A stretch of DNA of 64,000 nt from Thermocatellispora tengchongensis (GCF_014202315.1 NZ_JACHGN010000014.1:248001-312000); one strand, 5' to 3'; shown: positions 43,474 through 51,802, numbered from the stretch's first letter. The notes: a model not told the origin generated them from the sequence alone. Numbers and translations: made by a program.

Positions 43474-44787
43474 TCAGGCGGGGGTGGGGGCGGCGTGGGT
43501 GGTGGTCGCGTGGGCGATGGCCGCCAGGGCGATGTCCAGTTCCTCGCGGGTGATCGACAGGGCCGGGCGCAGGCGGATGGAGCGTTCGCCGCAGGGCAGT
43601 ACGAGCACGCCGCCCTCCTCGCGCAGCCGGGCCACGATCATGTCGCGGGTGACCGGGTCGGGCAGGTCGAAGGCGCACATCAGGCCGCGCCCGCGGGCCG
43701 CGCTGACCAGGCCGGGGCAGGCGTCCTGGATCTCACGCAGGCCGGACAGCAGGTGCTCGCCGAGCACGGCCGCGCGCGGGATCAGGCCGTCGCGCTCGAT
43801 GATCTCCAGCATGCGGCGCGAGCGGACCATGTCCACCAGGCCGCCGCCCCAGGTCGAGTTGATCCGGCCGCTGACGTGGAACACGTTGTCGGGGACGAGG
43901 TCCACCCTGCGTCCGGCCATGATCCCGCCGACCTGGACCTTCTTCGCGAACGCCACGATGTCCGGGCGCAGTCCGAGCTGCTGGTACGCCCACGGCGTGC
44001 CCGTGAGCCCCACGCCGGTCTGGACCTCGTCCAGCACGAACAGCGCGTCGTGCCGATGGCACAGGTCCTGCATGGCCTGGAGGAACTCCGGGCGCATGTG
44101 GTTGTCGCCGCCCTCGCCCTGGATCGGCTCGGCGATGAAGCAGGCGATGTCGTGCGGGTGGCGCTCGAACGCGGCCTCGGCCTGGGCCAGGGCGCGCGCC
44201 TCGGCCGCCGCCACGCCGCCGGGCTCGTCCTGGTAGAGGTGGATCGCGGGCACGTCGATCCTGGGCCAGGCGAACTTGGGGAACCGGTCGGTCTTGACCG
44301 GCTCGGTGTTGGTGAGCGAGAGGGTGTAGCCGCCGCGGCCGTGGAAGGCCCGGGTCAGGTGCAGCACCTTGGTGCCCAGTTCGGGGGAGCGCCCGGCGGC
44401 CTCGTTGCGCCGGCTCTTCCAGTCGAAGGCGGTCTTCAGCGCGTTCTCCACGGCCGGGGCGCCGCCCTCGACGAAGAACAGGTGCGGCAGTTCCGGGTCG
44501 CCGAGCACCCGGGAGAAGGTGTCGGCGAAGTCGGCCAGGTGGCCGGTGTAGAGGTCGGAGTTGGCCGGCTTGTTCGCCGCGACCCGGCCGAGCAGCGCGA
44601 GGAAGCCGGGGTCGTCGTCGAAGGGGTTGATGCCCAGGGGCGCCGAGGCGAAGAAGGTGTACAGGTCGAGGTAGCGGCGGCCGGTGCCGGCCTCGACCAG
44701 CCAGGAGCCGCCGCTGCGGTCGAGATCGGGCACGAAGTGGAAGCCGTCGGTGAGAAGATGGCGGGCCAGCCGCTCTCGGATGTCCAT
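43474..44787 (-). CDS. lat: L-lysine 6-transaminase
   Basis: A 437-residue class III aminotransferase of the LAT type. It has FFASAPLGINPFDD, LPHLFFVEGGAPAVENALKTAFDWK and the PLP lysine in VAFAKKVQVGGIMAGRRVD. INSTWGGGLVDMVR and the DEVQTGVGLTGTPWA loop also fit lysine epsilon-aminotransferase. The reaction moves the epsilon-amino group of lysine to 2-oxoglutarate, giving aminoadipate semialdehyde/piperideine carboxylate. AGGAGG lies seven bases before the ATG. No beta-lactam cluster is nearby, so lysine catabolism or stress-linked piperideine formation is likelier than antibiotic supply. Confidence 0.94.
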   Translation of the reverse strand: MDIRERLARHLLTDGFHFVPDLDRSGGSWLVEAGTGRRYLDLYTFFASAPLGINPFDDDPGFLALLGRVAANKPANSDLYTGHLADFADTFSRVLGDPELPHLFFVEGGAPAVENALKTAFDWKSRRNEAAGRSPELGTKVLHLTRAFHGRGGYTLSLTNTEPVKTDRFPKFAWPRIDVPAIHLYQDEPGGVAAAEARALAQAEAAFERHPHDIACFIAEPIQGEGGDNHMRPEFLQAMQDLCHRHDALFVLDEVQTGVGLTGTPWAYQQLGLRPDIVAFAKKVQVGGIMAGRRVDLVPDNVFHVSGRINSTWGGGLVDMVRSRRMLEIIERDGLIPRAAVLGEHLLSGLREIQDACPGLVSAARGRGLMCAFDLPDPVTRDMIVARLREEGGVLVLPCGERSIRLRPALSITREELDIALAAIAHATTTHAAPTPA

Positions 44788-44886
44788 GCGTCGCCTCCTC
44801 CAGGACCTGGAGTGTGGAGTATCCCCGGCTATGCCCAGTTTAATCCGTAGATTTTCCTGTCTGTCGCTTATATCGGAGGAGGAAAT

Positions 44887-45561
44887 CTAGCCGGCAGCGT
44901 AGACGACCAGGGAGACGGCGACGTACTGCGCCACGTACGCGGCCAGGGTCAGGGCGTGGAAGACCTCGTGGTAGCCGAACCATCGGGGCGAGGGGTCGGG
45001 ACGGCGCAGGCCGTACACGATGCCACCGGCGCTGTAGAGCACTCCCCCGGCCGCGACCAGTACGACCGCCGCCACCCCTGCGCCCGCGACGAGCTGCGGC
45101 AGCGTGAAGACCGCGGCCCAGCCGAGCACGATGTACAGGCTCGTGTAGAGCATCCGGGGCGCGTCGATCCACAGCACCCGGAACAGCACGCCCGAGACCG
45201 CGCCGCCCCAGACCCCGGCGAGCAGGGCCACCCGGGCGGGGCCGTCGAGGGCGAGCACCGCGAACGGCGTGTACGTGCCCGCGATGATCAGGTAGATGTT
45301 GGCGTGGTCGAGCCGGCGCATGAACTCCGTCAGGCGCGGCCCGAGGCGCGAGCGGTGGTAGGTGGCCGAGACGCCGAACAGCAGGCCACTGGTGACCGCG
45401 TAGACCGCGGCGGCGGCGCGAGCCTGGAGGGTGGGGCCCAGGGCGACCAGCACGAACCCGGCGAGCAACGCGACGGGCAGCGCGCCCGTGTGCAGCCAGC
45501 CCCGAAGCCGCGGCCTCACGTCGATGCGGCCGGGGGTCCTCTCCGTCATGGACATGCTCAT
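44887..45561 (-). CDS. Hemolysin III/TrhA-like PAQR membrane protein
   Basis: A 224-residue protein with seven hydrophobic helices. Family motifs are visible: LFGVSATYHRS, MRRLDHANIYLIIAGTYTPF and YHEVFHALTLAAY, whose Ser, Asp and His residues form the zinc site of PAQR proteins. Bacterial members (TrhA/YqfA) influence membrane-lipid homeostasis; the hemolysin name is historical. The start is ambiguous among M-S-M-S-M residues at 45549-45561; I use 45561. No ribosome site is visible, and a palindromic operator begins five bases upstream, suggesting a very short or absent leader. Confidence 0.85.
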   Translation of the reverse strand: MSMSMTERTPGRIDVRPRLRGWLHTGALPVALLAGFVLVALGPTLQARAAAAVYAVTSGLLFGVSATYHRSRLGPRLTEFMRRLDHANIYLIIAGTYTPFAVLALDGPARVALLAGVWGGAVSGVLFRVLWIDAPRMLYTSLYIVLGWAAVFTLPQLVAGAGVAAVVLVAAGGVLYSAGGIVYGLRRPDPSPRWFGYHEVFHALTLAAYVAQYVAVSLVVYAAG

Positions 45562-45566
45562 CACAT

Positions 45567-45601
45567 AACCTACGCTAACGTAGGTTACGCCATCGTAGGT
45601 T
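45567..45601. promoter_or_regulatory. Operator with palindrome plus third half-site before the TrhA-like gene
   Basis: AACCTACGCTAACGTAGGTT (45567-45586) has perfect eight-base arms, AACCTACG and CGTAGGTT; only the central four bases break the symmetry. A third half-site CGTAGGTT follows at 45594. It ends within six bases of the gene start. The form suggests a TetR-type repressor, possibly lipid-responsive; this is inference. Confidence 0.6.
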
Positions 45602-45689
45602 GTGATCTCGCTCACCGCCGCCCCTTCCCGGGCCGCGCCCGCCGGGGGATACTGCAGGCACACCGAACGATGTTCTGCCAGGAGTGGTC

Positions 45690-46481
45690 ATGAGCCTCGC
45701 CGACCTGCGGCCCGTACCGCACGACCAGCTCGTCTTCCGCACGCCGCCCGTCTTCGAGGACGTGGCCGACGAGCGCCGCCACCGCAAGGAGCGCCTGGCC
45801 GCCGCGCTGCGGCTGTTCGGCAGGTTCGGCTTCGAGGAGGGCGTGGCCGGGCACATCACGGCGCGCGACCCGGAGCACCCCGACCACTTCTGGGTGAACC
45901 CGTTCGGGATGAGCTTCAAGCACATCAGGGTGAGTGACCTGATCCTGGTCAACCACGACGGCGAGGTGGTGGACGGGCGGTACCACGTGAACCGGGCCGC
46001 GTTCGCGATCCATTCCATGATCCACAAGGCCCGGCCCGACGTGGTGGCCGCCGCCCACTCGCACTCGGTCTACGGCAAGGCGCTGTCGGCGCTCGGCACG
46101 CCGCTCGAACCGCTGACCCAGGACGCGTGCGCCTTCTACGAGGACCACGCGGTCTTCGACGACTACACCGGCGTGGTGCTCGACGTCGAGGAGGGGCGCA
46201 GGATCGCCGAGGCCCTGGGCTCGGCCAAGGCGGTGATCCTGCGCAACCACGGCCTGCTCACGGTGGGCGGCTCGGTGGACTCGGCGGCGTTCTGGTTCAT
46301 CACCATGGAACGCTCGTGCCAGGCCCAGCTCGCCGCCAAGGCCGCCGGCCCGACCGTGCCGATCACGCACGAGAACGCCAAGCTCACCCACGAGCAGATC
46401 GGCTCGGACTTCGCCGGCTGGGTCAACTTCCAGCCGCTGCTGGACCAGATCCTGCGCACCGATCCGGACCTGGTGGAGTAG
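45690..46481 (+). CDS. Class II aldolase/adducin-family protein
   Basis: A 263-residue protein with the class II aldolase/adducin head domain. GFEEGVAGHITARDPEHPDHFWVNPFG carries the phosphate/substrate loop, AAAHSHSVYGKALSALG has the zinc His-x-His pair and ILRNHGLLTVGGSV supplies the later His. These catalyse retro-aldol cleavage or related zinc chemistry; the long form with HFWVNPFGMSFKHI is the decarboxylase/adducin-like subgroup. GGAG lies five bases before the ATG. It is divergent from the TrhA-like gene and ends five bases before the opposing cupin gene. Substrate unknown. Confidence 0.85.
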   Translation: MSLADLRPVPHDQLVFRTPPVFEDVADERRHRKERLAAALRLFGRFGFEEGVAGHITARDPEHPDHFWVNPFGMSFKHIRVSDLILVNHDGEVVDGRYHVNRAAFAIHSMIHKARPDVVAAAHSHSVYGKALSALGTPLEPLTQDACAFYEDHAVFDDYTGVVLDVEEGRRIAEALGSAKAVILRNHGLLTVGGSVDSAAFWFITMERSCQAQLAAKAAGPTVPITHENAKLTHEQIGSDFAGWVNFQPLLDQILRTDPDLVE

Positions 46482-46486
46482 AGCCG

Positions 46487-46852
46487 CTACTTCGCCCAGG
46501 GGATCTCGATCGGCTCGGGCGAGCCGGGCGTGCTCGCCCGGCCGCCGTTGGGCATGCACACCAGGATCTCCACCGGCCCGTCGGGGGCGTGGAAGCGGCG
46601 CGGCACCCCGGCCGGGACGACCAGCGCCTGCTCCGGCACGACCGGTGCGACCTCCTCGGCCACCTCGGCGCGCAGCACGCCGGAAAGCGGCATCCACACC
46701 TGCTCCCGGTCGATCGTGTGCAGCGGCCCGCTCGCCCCCTGCTCCATCCGCACCCGCCAGGTACTGATCTCCGCGCTGCCCCGGCTGGGCGCGGCGAGGG
46801 CGGTCATGACAGCATTCGGCGTGGCAACGGTTTGACCTTCGATGATCAGCAT
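46487..46852 (-). CDS. Cupin-domain protein
   Basis: A 121-residue single cupin. The beta-barrel motifs are in GPLHTIDREQVWMPLSGVLRAEV and the second in LVVPAGVPRRFHAP. The usual metal set is partly kept (His in PLHTID, Glu in EQVW position, His in RFHAP). Such proteins bind small molecules or act as simple dioxygenases or isomerases. AAGGAGC lies five bases before the ATG. It is divergent from the MarR-type gene across twin operators, making it the most probable target of that regulator. Confidence 0.85.
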   Translation of the reverse strand: MLIIEGQTVATPNAVMTALAAPSRGSAEISTWRVRMEQGASGPLHTIDREQVWMPLSGVLRAEVAEEVAPVVPEQALVVPAGVPRRFHAPDGPVEILVCMPNGGRASTPGSPEPIEIPWAK

Positions 46853-46864
46853 GATCGCTCCTTA

Positions 46865-46910
46865 AGTAAAGCGGCTTTACTCGTTGAGGCAAGTAAAGCT
46901 GGTTTACTTG
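46865..46910. promoter_or_regulatory. Twin palindromes between cupin and MarR genes
   Basis: AGTAAAG-CGG-CTTTACT (46865-46881) and CAAGTAAA-GCTGG-TTTACTTG (46890-46910) are two perfect inverted repeats sharing the AGTAAA/TTTACT core, with centres 27 bases apart. They occupy the 89-base divergent gap, the classical place for a MarR repressor to control itself and its neighbour. Confidence 0.75.
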
Positions 46911-46941
46911 GAGTGCGTCAACACGAGTGGGGTGGGACAAC

Positions 46942-47406
46942 ATGGAGGACCCGGTCGAACGGCTCGAACTACTCTTCGGGCTCGGACTGTCGTTCCAGCT
47001 CGTCCTGACGGAGTTCGTACGCAGGCTCGACGCGCTCGGCTACGAGGACCTGCGCCCCGTGCACGGGTACGCCTTCCAGGCGCTGCGCTGGGGCGGGCTG
47101 ACCAGCACCGAGCTGGCGGGCCGCCTGGGGGTGACCAAGCAGGCGGCGGGCCAGATGATCGACGAGCTGGAGCGCAAGGGGTACGTGAGCCGCCACCCGC
47201 ACCCCGACGGCGGGAGGCGGCGGCTCGTGGTGCTGACCGACAAGGCGCAGCGGCACCTCGCCGTCGCCGGGGAGACCCTGCACGCGCTGGAGCGCGAGCT
47301 GGGCGAGAAGGTGGACGTGCCCGCGCTGCGCGATCAGCTCGCCACACTGATCAAGACGCTGCAGGACGGCAAGGGCCCACTCCCGCCGCTGCGGCCCGTC
47401 TGGTGA
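46942..47406 (+). CDS. MarR-family transcriptional regulator
   Basis: A 154-residue winged-helix regulator. The recognition region is LTSTELAGRLGVTKQAAGQMIDELERKGYVSRHPHPDGGRRRLVVLTDKAQ, with the MarR wing DGGRRRLVVLT. Helices at both ends provide dimerisation. ATG 46942 is chosen over GTG 46927 because the helix start follows it. The gene is divergent from a cupin gene and sits next to two palindromes, so autoregulation with derepression by a small ligand is expected. The stop is three bases before the stop of the opposing methyltransferase-like gene. Confidence 0.92.
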   Translation: MEDPVERLELLFGLGLSFQLVLTEFVRRLDALGYEDLRPVHGYAFQALRWGGLTSTELAGRLGVTKQAAGQMIDELERKGYVSRHPHPDGGRRRLVVLTDKAQRHLAVAGETLHALERELGEKVDVPALRDQLATLIKTLQDGKGPLPPLRPVW

Positions 47407-47409
47407 TCC

Positions 47410-48261
47410 TCAGGAGTCGAACAGGCTCGGCGGGGGGACCGGGGCCACGACGGAGTCGCCCTCGTGGATCACCGCGGCGCCGGCCGTGAAGCGCTCCAGG
47501 GTGGCGCCGTGCAGGCAGCGCGCCTGGGTGAGGCCGCCGGCGGCGCGGCGTACCAGGTCGTCCAGCGGCAGCTCGACCCGCGAGGCGGCGACGATGAGGT
47601 TGCCGAAGCGGCGTCCGCGCATGACGCCCGGGTCGGCCAGCAGCGCCACGTGCCGGAACGCCGCGCAGACCGTGGCGAGCAGGCGCCGGGCGAACGCCAG
47701 CCCCTTGCCGTCGGCCAGGTTGATCAGCAGCGTGCCGCGGTAGCGCAGCACTCGCGCCACGTCGGCGAGGTACTCGGCGGTGGCCAGCTCGACCGGCATC
47801 ACCGCGCCGGTGAACGCGTCGAGCACGAACAGGTCGGCCGAGTCGTCCCACAGCTCGGCGGTGCCCGCGCGCCCGTCGGCCACGCGCACCTTCAGCAGCG
47901 GCACCGACTTCAGCCGGAGCTGGTCGCGGACGAGCTGGACCAGCCCGGCGTCGGGCTCGATCGCGATCTGCCGCGAGCCCGGCCGGGTGGCGGCCAGGTA
48001 GCGCGGGATCGTGAAGCCGCCTCCCCCGATGTGCACCGCGTCGAGCGGGCCCTCGTCGAGCAGGTCGATCACGTCGGCCATCAGCCGGACGTACTCGAAG
48101 TCGAGGTATTCCGGGTCGTCCAGATCCACGTAGGACTGCGGCACCCCGCCCATGGACAGCAACCATCCGCTGGGCCGGTCGTAGTCCTGCAGCAGCTCCA
48201 CCTCGCCGTACGTCACCGGGTACAGACCCGGCGTCGGCTCGCGCGCCGCTCTCTTGGCCAT
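47410..48261 (-). CDS. Spermidine synthase-like SAM-dependent methyltransferase-fold protein
   Basis: A 283-residue Rossmann protein. LDAVHIGGGGFTIPRYLAAT is the nucleotide loop, IAIEPDAGLVQLVRDQL carries the acidic residue after strand 2 and LFVLDAFTGAVMPVELAT replaces the polyamine-synthase D-A-F/Y-D loop. YGEVELLQDYDRPSGWLLSMGGVPQSYVDLDDPEYLDFEY is the spermidine-synthase N-terminal sheet. True polyamine synthases use decarboxylated SAM; the absence of a clear putrescine-binding Asp pair makes that doubtful. GTG 48264 is also possible as start. It is divergent from the PBP-like gene. Confidence 0.85.
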   Translation of the reverse strand: MAKRAAREPTPGLYPVTYGEVELLQDYDRPSGWLLSMGGVPQSYVDLDDPEYLDFEYVRLMADVIDLLDEGPLDAVHIGGGGFTIPRYLAATRPGSRQIAIEPDAGLVQLVRDQLRLKSVPLLKVRVADGRAGTAELWDDSADLFVLDAFTGAVMPVELATAEYLADVARVLRYRGTLLINLADGKGLAFARRLLATVCAAFRHVALLADPGVMRGRRFGNLIVAASRVELPLDDLVRRAAGGLTQARCLHGATLERFTAGAAVIHEGDSVVAPVPPPSLFDS

Positions 48262-48334
48262 CACGCCGGATCCTCCAGTTTCGGCCCGTTCGTTCTGATA
48301 TACCGCTGGGGACATGTCCCCCGGGAGAAACCGT

Positions 48335-49888
48335 ATGCGCGCTCGCAGGCTCCTCGTGCCGCTTCTCGTCCTGCTCGTCGCGGGCGGGGCAGGCGGCTAC
48401 GGCTGGTACGCCTGGTGGCGGCCGGTGTCGGGCGATCCGGCGCGGATCGCCGCCGACTACCTGGACGCCTGGCGGCGCGGCGACCACGCGGCCATGCGGG
48501 CGCTGGTGGCCCAGCCGCCGGCCGACTTCGACGAGCGGCACCGCCGCCTGGCTCGGGACCTCCGGGTGGAGTCGATCACGCTGACCGCGGGCGCGCCCGT
48601 ACGGCGGGGGCAGAGCGACGCCGAGGTGCCGGTGCAGGGCGTGCGCCAGATCACCGGCGTCGGCCCGTGGCCGTTCACCACCACCCTGCGCCTGGGTGTG
48701 CGGGAGCGCGAGTGGAAGGTGCTGTGGACGCCGCAGACCATGCACACCGCGCTGGAGGACGGCGGCTCGCTGCGCCTGGCCGAGATCAAGGTGCCCGCCT
48801 CCGAGCTGGTCACCCGCTCGGGCGTGAAGATGCCGCAGGACAACGCGGCCGAGCCGTACCTGAGCGAGCTGAACGAGCGGCTGAACCGCACCACCTCGGG
48901 CTGGGCCGTGGAGCGGGTGACGCCCGCGGGCGAGGTCAGGCGGCTGATCGTCTACCAGCCGCCGCCCGAGCGCAAGGTGCGCACCACGATCTCGCGCCCG
49001 ATCCAGGCCGCGGCGGCCCGGGCCCTGGACGGCGTGGCCGAGCCCGCCGCGATCGTCGCGGTGCGGGCCAGCACCGGCGAGGTGCTGGCGGTCGCCGACC
49101 GCCTGGGCGGCACCCGGCGCGCCTTCGAGGAGGTGTACGCCCCCGGCGGCGCGTTCACCGTGGTCACGGCGGCGGCGCTGCTGGCCGACGGGCTCACCCA
49201 GGACAGCCAGGTGCCCTGCCCGAAGGAGTACACCCCGCCCGAGCAGCGGCAGGCGATCTCCACCGCGGGCACCCCGCCCACCGGGACGGTGTCGCTGGCC
49301 AGGGCGCTGAGCCTGCGCTGCACCACGACGTTCGCGCAGCAGGCGGTGGAGCGCCTGACCGCCGAGCAGCTCGCCGCGCAGGCCGAGGCCCTGGGCTTCG
49401 GCCAGGCCCTGGGCACCGGCGTGGGCGGCACCTGCGGGCAGCCGCCGAAGAAGGACGCGGGCAAGGGCGCGCTCGCCTCCGACGCGATCGGCCACAACAC
49501 CGTCACCGCGACGCCGCTGTGCATGGCGCTGGTCGCCGCCGCGGTGGACAGCGGCACCTGGCGCCCGCCGCGCCTGGTGACCGAGCGGGCCGCCCGCGCG
49601 CTGGACCGGGTGCGGCCCAACGAGGTGAAGATCCCGGACGGGGTGCTGGCGGGCCTGCGCGGCATGATGCGCGCGGAGGCGGCGCAGGCGCCGAGCCGGG
49701 GCACGCGGGCCCTGCCGGAGGGCTCGGCCGGCCACGCCGCGACCACCGAGGGCGGCGCGGACGGCAAGCCGGACGCGTGGTACCTCGGCTACCGGCAGGA
49801 CGTCGCCTTCGCCGTCTTCGTCAAGGACGGCGGGGCCCCGGGCCGGGCCGCGCTGCCCATCGCCTCGCGCTTCCTGCGCGCCCTGTGA
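48335..49888 (+). CDS. Penicillin-binding protein homologue lacking all three catalytic motifs
   Basis: A 517-residue protein with a signal anchor at about residues 5-25, an NTF2-like MecA-N domain (residues 35-140: DPARIAADYLDAWRRGDHAAM) and a C-terminal transpeptidase fold. In the place of S-x-x-K is PGGAFTVVTAAALL (Gly for Ser, Thr for Lys). In the place of S-x-N is SLRCTTTFAQQAVE (Arg-Cys-Thr). In the place of K-T-G-T is GHAATTEGG. The fold strands around these sites remain (AWYLGYRQDVAFAVFVKDG), so it is a non-catalytic paralogue rather than a broken gene. GGGAG lies before ATG 48335; ATG 48314 is the alternative. Confidence 0.88.
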   Translation: MRARRLLVPLLVLLVAGGAGGYGWYAWWRPVSGDPARIAADYLDAWRRGDHAAMRALVAQPPADFDERHRRLARDLRVESITLTAGAPVRRGQSDAEVPVQGVRQITGVGPWPFTTTLRLGVREREWKVLWTPQTMHTALEDGGSLRLAEIKVPASELVTRSGVKMPQDNAAEPYLSELNERLNRTTSGWAVERVTPAGEVRRLIVYQPPPERKVRTTISRPIQAAAARALDGVAEPAAIVAVRASTGEVLAVADRLGGTRRAFEEVYAPGGAFTVVTAAALLADGLTQDSQVPCPKEYTPPEQRQAISTAGTPPTGTVSLARALSLRCTTTFAQQAVERLTAEQLAAQAEALGFGQALGTGVGGTCGQPPKKDAGKGALASDAIGHNTVTATPLCMALVAAAVDSGTWRPPRLVTERAARALDRVRPNEVKIPDGVLAGLRGMMRAEAAQAPSRGTRALPEGSAGHAATTEGGADGKPDAWYLGYRQDVAFAVFVKDGGAPGRAALPIASRFLRAL

Positions 49889-49927
49889 CCGCGCTCAGGC
49901 CGTGACCGCGCTCAGCCCGTGACCCCC

Positions 49928-50620
49928 TCAGCTCGATGCGGGTGTGAGGGTCACGCAGGCGACGCGGTCGCCCGCGCTGCCCGCGCTGGGGCCGCTGGTC
50001 ACGGTCGGGTCGGCGTGGATGACCAGCGACTTGGGCAGGTGGCCCCGCTTGAGCGGCCACGGCTGGCGGGCGGTGGAGGTGGCCGCGCCGGAGGCGTCGG
50101 TGGTGAAGTCGAGCCACACCTCGTTCACCGGGTTGGCCGCCAGGTGGGACGGGCCGGGGGTGTGGGTGTGCTGGTAGTGCGGGCCGGACGCGTCGGGCTT
50201 GGGGCCGCACGCCTTGGCGTGCAGGTGGCTGCCGTAGCGGCGGTTGGGCACCAGGCCGGAGACGGTCAGCTCGGACACGGTCTCGCCGCCCGTGGTGGTG
50301 ACGGTGATCTCGGCGCGCGCCCCCTGGGGCACCAGCTTGGCGTCGTACGCGACCGCCTTGTTGCCCTCCTTGTACGGGGTCAGCGGGCCGCCGCCGGACA
50401 GCCGCAGCCCGCCGGGCTCGGGCGTCCCCGGAGAGACCGGCGAGGTCGGCGAGCCCGGGGAGGTCGGCGAGGTGGGTGAGCCCGGCGCGGCGGCCGGGGC
50501 GGCGGCGGGCGAGGCCGCGCGGCCATCGGCGGCTTCGGGCCCCTGCCCGCCGCAGCCCGCGGCGAGCAGGGCGAGCGGGATCAGGGCGACGAGGTGGACG
50601 GCGCTGGGACGACGGCGCAT
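49928..50620 (-). CDS. sodC: Cu/Zn superoxide dismutase-like lipoprotein
   Basis: A 230-residue lipoprotein. The signal peptide ends in a lipobox LLAAGC, so Cys22 or so is acylated. A Ser/Pro/Thr-rich stalk follows. The beta-barrel has metal-site histidines in RRYGSHLHAKACG, HYQHTHT and LVIHADP, and a conserved cysteine pair (KACG and VACVTL). Cu/Zn SODs convert superoxide to peroxide outside the cell. The electrostatic loop is shorter than in classical enzymes and the active-site Arg is not obvious, so activity is uncertain. GGAG lies five bases before the ATG. Confidence 0.82.
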   Translation of the reverse strand: MRRRPSAVHLVALIPLALLAAGCGGQGPEAADGRAASPAAAPAAAPGSPTSPTSPGSPTSPVSPGTPEPGGLRLSGGGPLTPYKEGNKAVAYDAKLVPQGARAEITVTTTGGETVSELTVSGLVPNRRYGSHLHAKACGPKPDASGPHYQHTHTPGPSHLAANPVNEVWLDFTTDASGAATSTARQPWPLKRGHLPKSLVIHADPTVTSGPSAGSAGDRVACVTLTPASS

Positions 50621-50677
50621 GGGTTCTCCTTCGCGGAGTCGTTCGGGCGCCGCCCACTCTAACCCGTGACCGTATGA

Positions 50678-50965
50678 TCACTTGGCGTAATCGGCCGCGA
50701 TCCTGTCGATGTCGGCCGCGAGCGCGAAGTCGGCCTCGGTCAGACCGCCCGCGCTGTGAGTGGTCAGCGCGAAATGCAGGGTGCGCCACCGGATGTCGAT
50801 GTCGGGATGGTGGTCGAGCTCCTCGGCGCGGGCGGCGACGTCGTTGACGATCCTGATCGCCGTCGGGAAGTCGCGCGCGGCGACCGTGCGCCGGATCTCC
50901 CGGCCGGAGAGCCGCCACTCGGGCAGTTCCGCCAGCCTGGCGCTGATTTCGGTGTCGTCCAGCAT
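50678..50965 (-). CDS. Pterin-4a-carbinolamine dehydratase
   Basis: A 95-residue protein of exactly the family size. The active-site signature is ELDHHPDIDIRWRTLHFALTTH, matching the usual EKxxHHPexxxxYnxVxxxLtTH with Arg-Trp in place of Tyr-Asn. It also has a PEWRLSGREIRRT lead strand. The enzyme dehydrates 4a-hydroxytetrahydropterin during recycling of pterin cofactor and can act as dimerisation partner of transcription factors. GTG 50971 is an alternative start. It is divergent from the class II aldolase gene; the starts are 99 bases apart. Confidence 0.93.
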   Translation of the reverse strand: MLDDTEISARLAELPEWRLSGREIRRTVAARDFPTAIRIVNDVAARAEELDHHPDIDIRWRTLHFALTTHSAGGLTEADFALAADIDRIAADYAK

Positions 50966-51064
50966 GCCCACAGCAGACCATGCCCGGCCGGGACGCGTCG
51001 AGCACATCCGGCGGCGCCCCCGGCGGCTTTGCCCGTGCGCGGAAAACACCCTAGTTTGATCGCC

Positions 51065-51757
51065 ATGGTGATGGCCGAGCAGCGGCGGCTGCTGTGCGAG
51101 TACGGCAGGCGGGCGGCGGAGGCCGGGCTGGTCGTGGGCACCGCGGGCAACCTGAGCGTGCGGGCGGGCGACCTGGTGGCGGTCACCCCGTCGGGGGTCG
51201 CGCTGGACCGGCTCACTCCGGAGGAGTGCCCGATCGTGGACATGGAGGGGTACCTCGTCGAGGGCGAGCGCCAGCCCTCCTCCGAGACGCCGATGCACCT
51301 GGCGGTCTACTCCACCACCGACGCGCGGGCGATCGTGCACACCCACTCGGTGTTCGGCACGGTCGTGGCGACCACGATGGGCGAGCTGCCGCCGATCCAC
51401 TACAACACGCTGCTGCTCGGCGGCGTGATCAAGGTGGCCGAGTACGCCACGTACGGCACGCCCGAGCTGGCGGCGAACGTACGCGCGGCGCTGGCGGGCA
51501 GGCAGGCCGCGCTGCTGGCCAACCACGGCGGGGTGACGATCGGCCCCGACCTCGACACCGCGTACGAGCGGACGCGGCTGCTGGAGTGGCTGTGCGAGGT
51601 GTACGTCCGGGCGCGCGCCGTCGGCGAGCCGCGGGTGCTGACCGAGGAGCAGCTCGCCGCAGTGGTCGAGCGCGCGCTCAACCCGCCCGCGTTCCCCCGC
51701 CGGGAACCCGCGTCCACAGAGCGGACATCTCCCTCAGCCGACCCGAAAAGCGACTAA
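51065..51757 (+). CDS. Class II aldolase (L-fuculose-1-phosphate aldolase-like)
   Basis: A 230-residue zinc aldolase. GLVVGTAGNLSVRAGDLVAVTPSGVALDRLTPEECPIVDMEG is the phosphate-binding start and PSSETPMHLAVYSTTDARAIVHTHSVFGTVVATT carries the catalytic Glu and the His-x-His zinc pair; the third His lies in LLANHGGVTIG. Length fits FucA/AraD. The product class is dihydroxyacetone phosphate or glycolaldehyde phosphate plus an aldehyde. No sugar-catabolic genes are adjacent. Start choice among ATG 51065, GTG 51068 and ATG 51071 is open. It is 45 bases upstream of the DUF4032 gene. Confidence 0.88.
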   Translation: MVMAEQRRLLCEYGRRAAEAGLVVGTAGNLSVRAGDLVAVTPSGVALDRLTPEECPIVDMEGYLVEGERQPSSETPMHLAVYSTTDARAIVHTHSVFGTVVATTMGELPPIHYNTLLLGGVIKVAEYATYGTPELAANVRAALAGRQAALLANHGGVTIGPDLDTAYERTRLLEWLCEVYVRARAVGEPRVLTEEQLAAVVERALNPPAFPRREPASTERTSPSADPKSD

Positions 51758-51802
51758 CGTGCCAGAGGAAGGCATCAACCTCTGACCACGAGGAGCCGTG
51801 GG

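Noticed and set aside
43474-44787. Beta-lactam biosynthesis cluster marker
   Set aside because: lat occurs alone; no ACV synthetase, IPNS or cephamycin genes are within the window.
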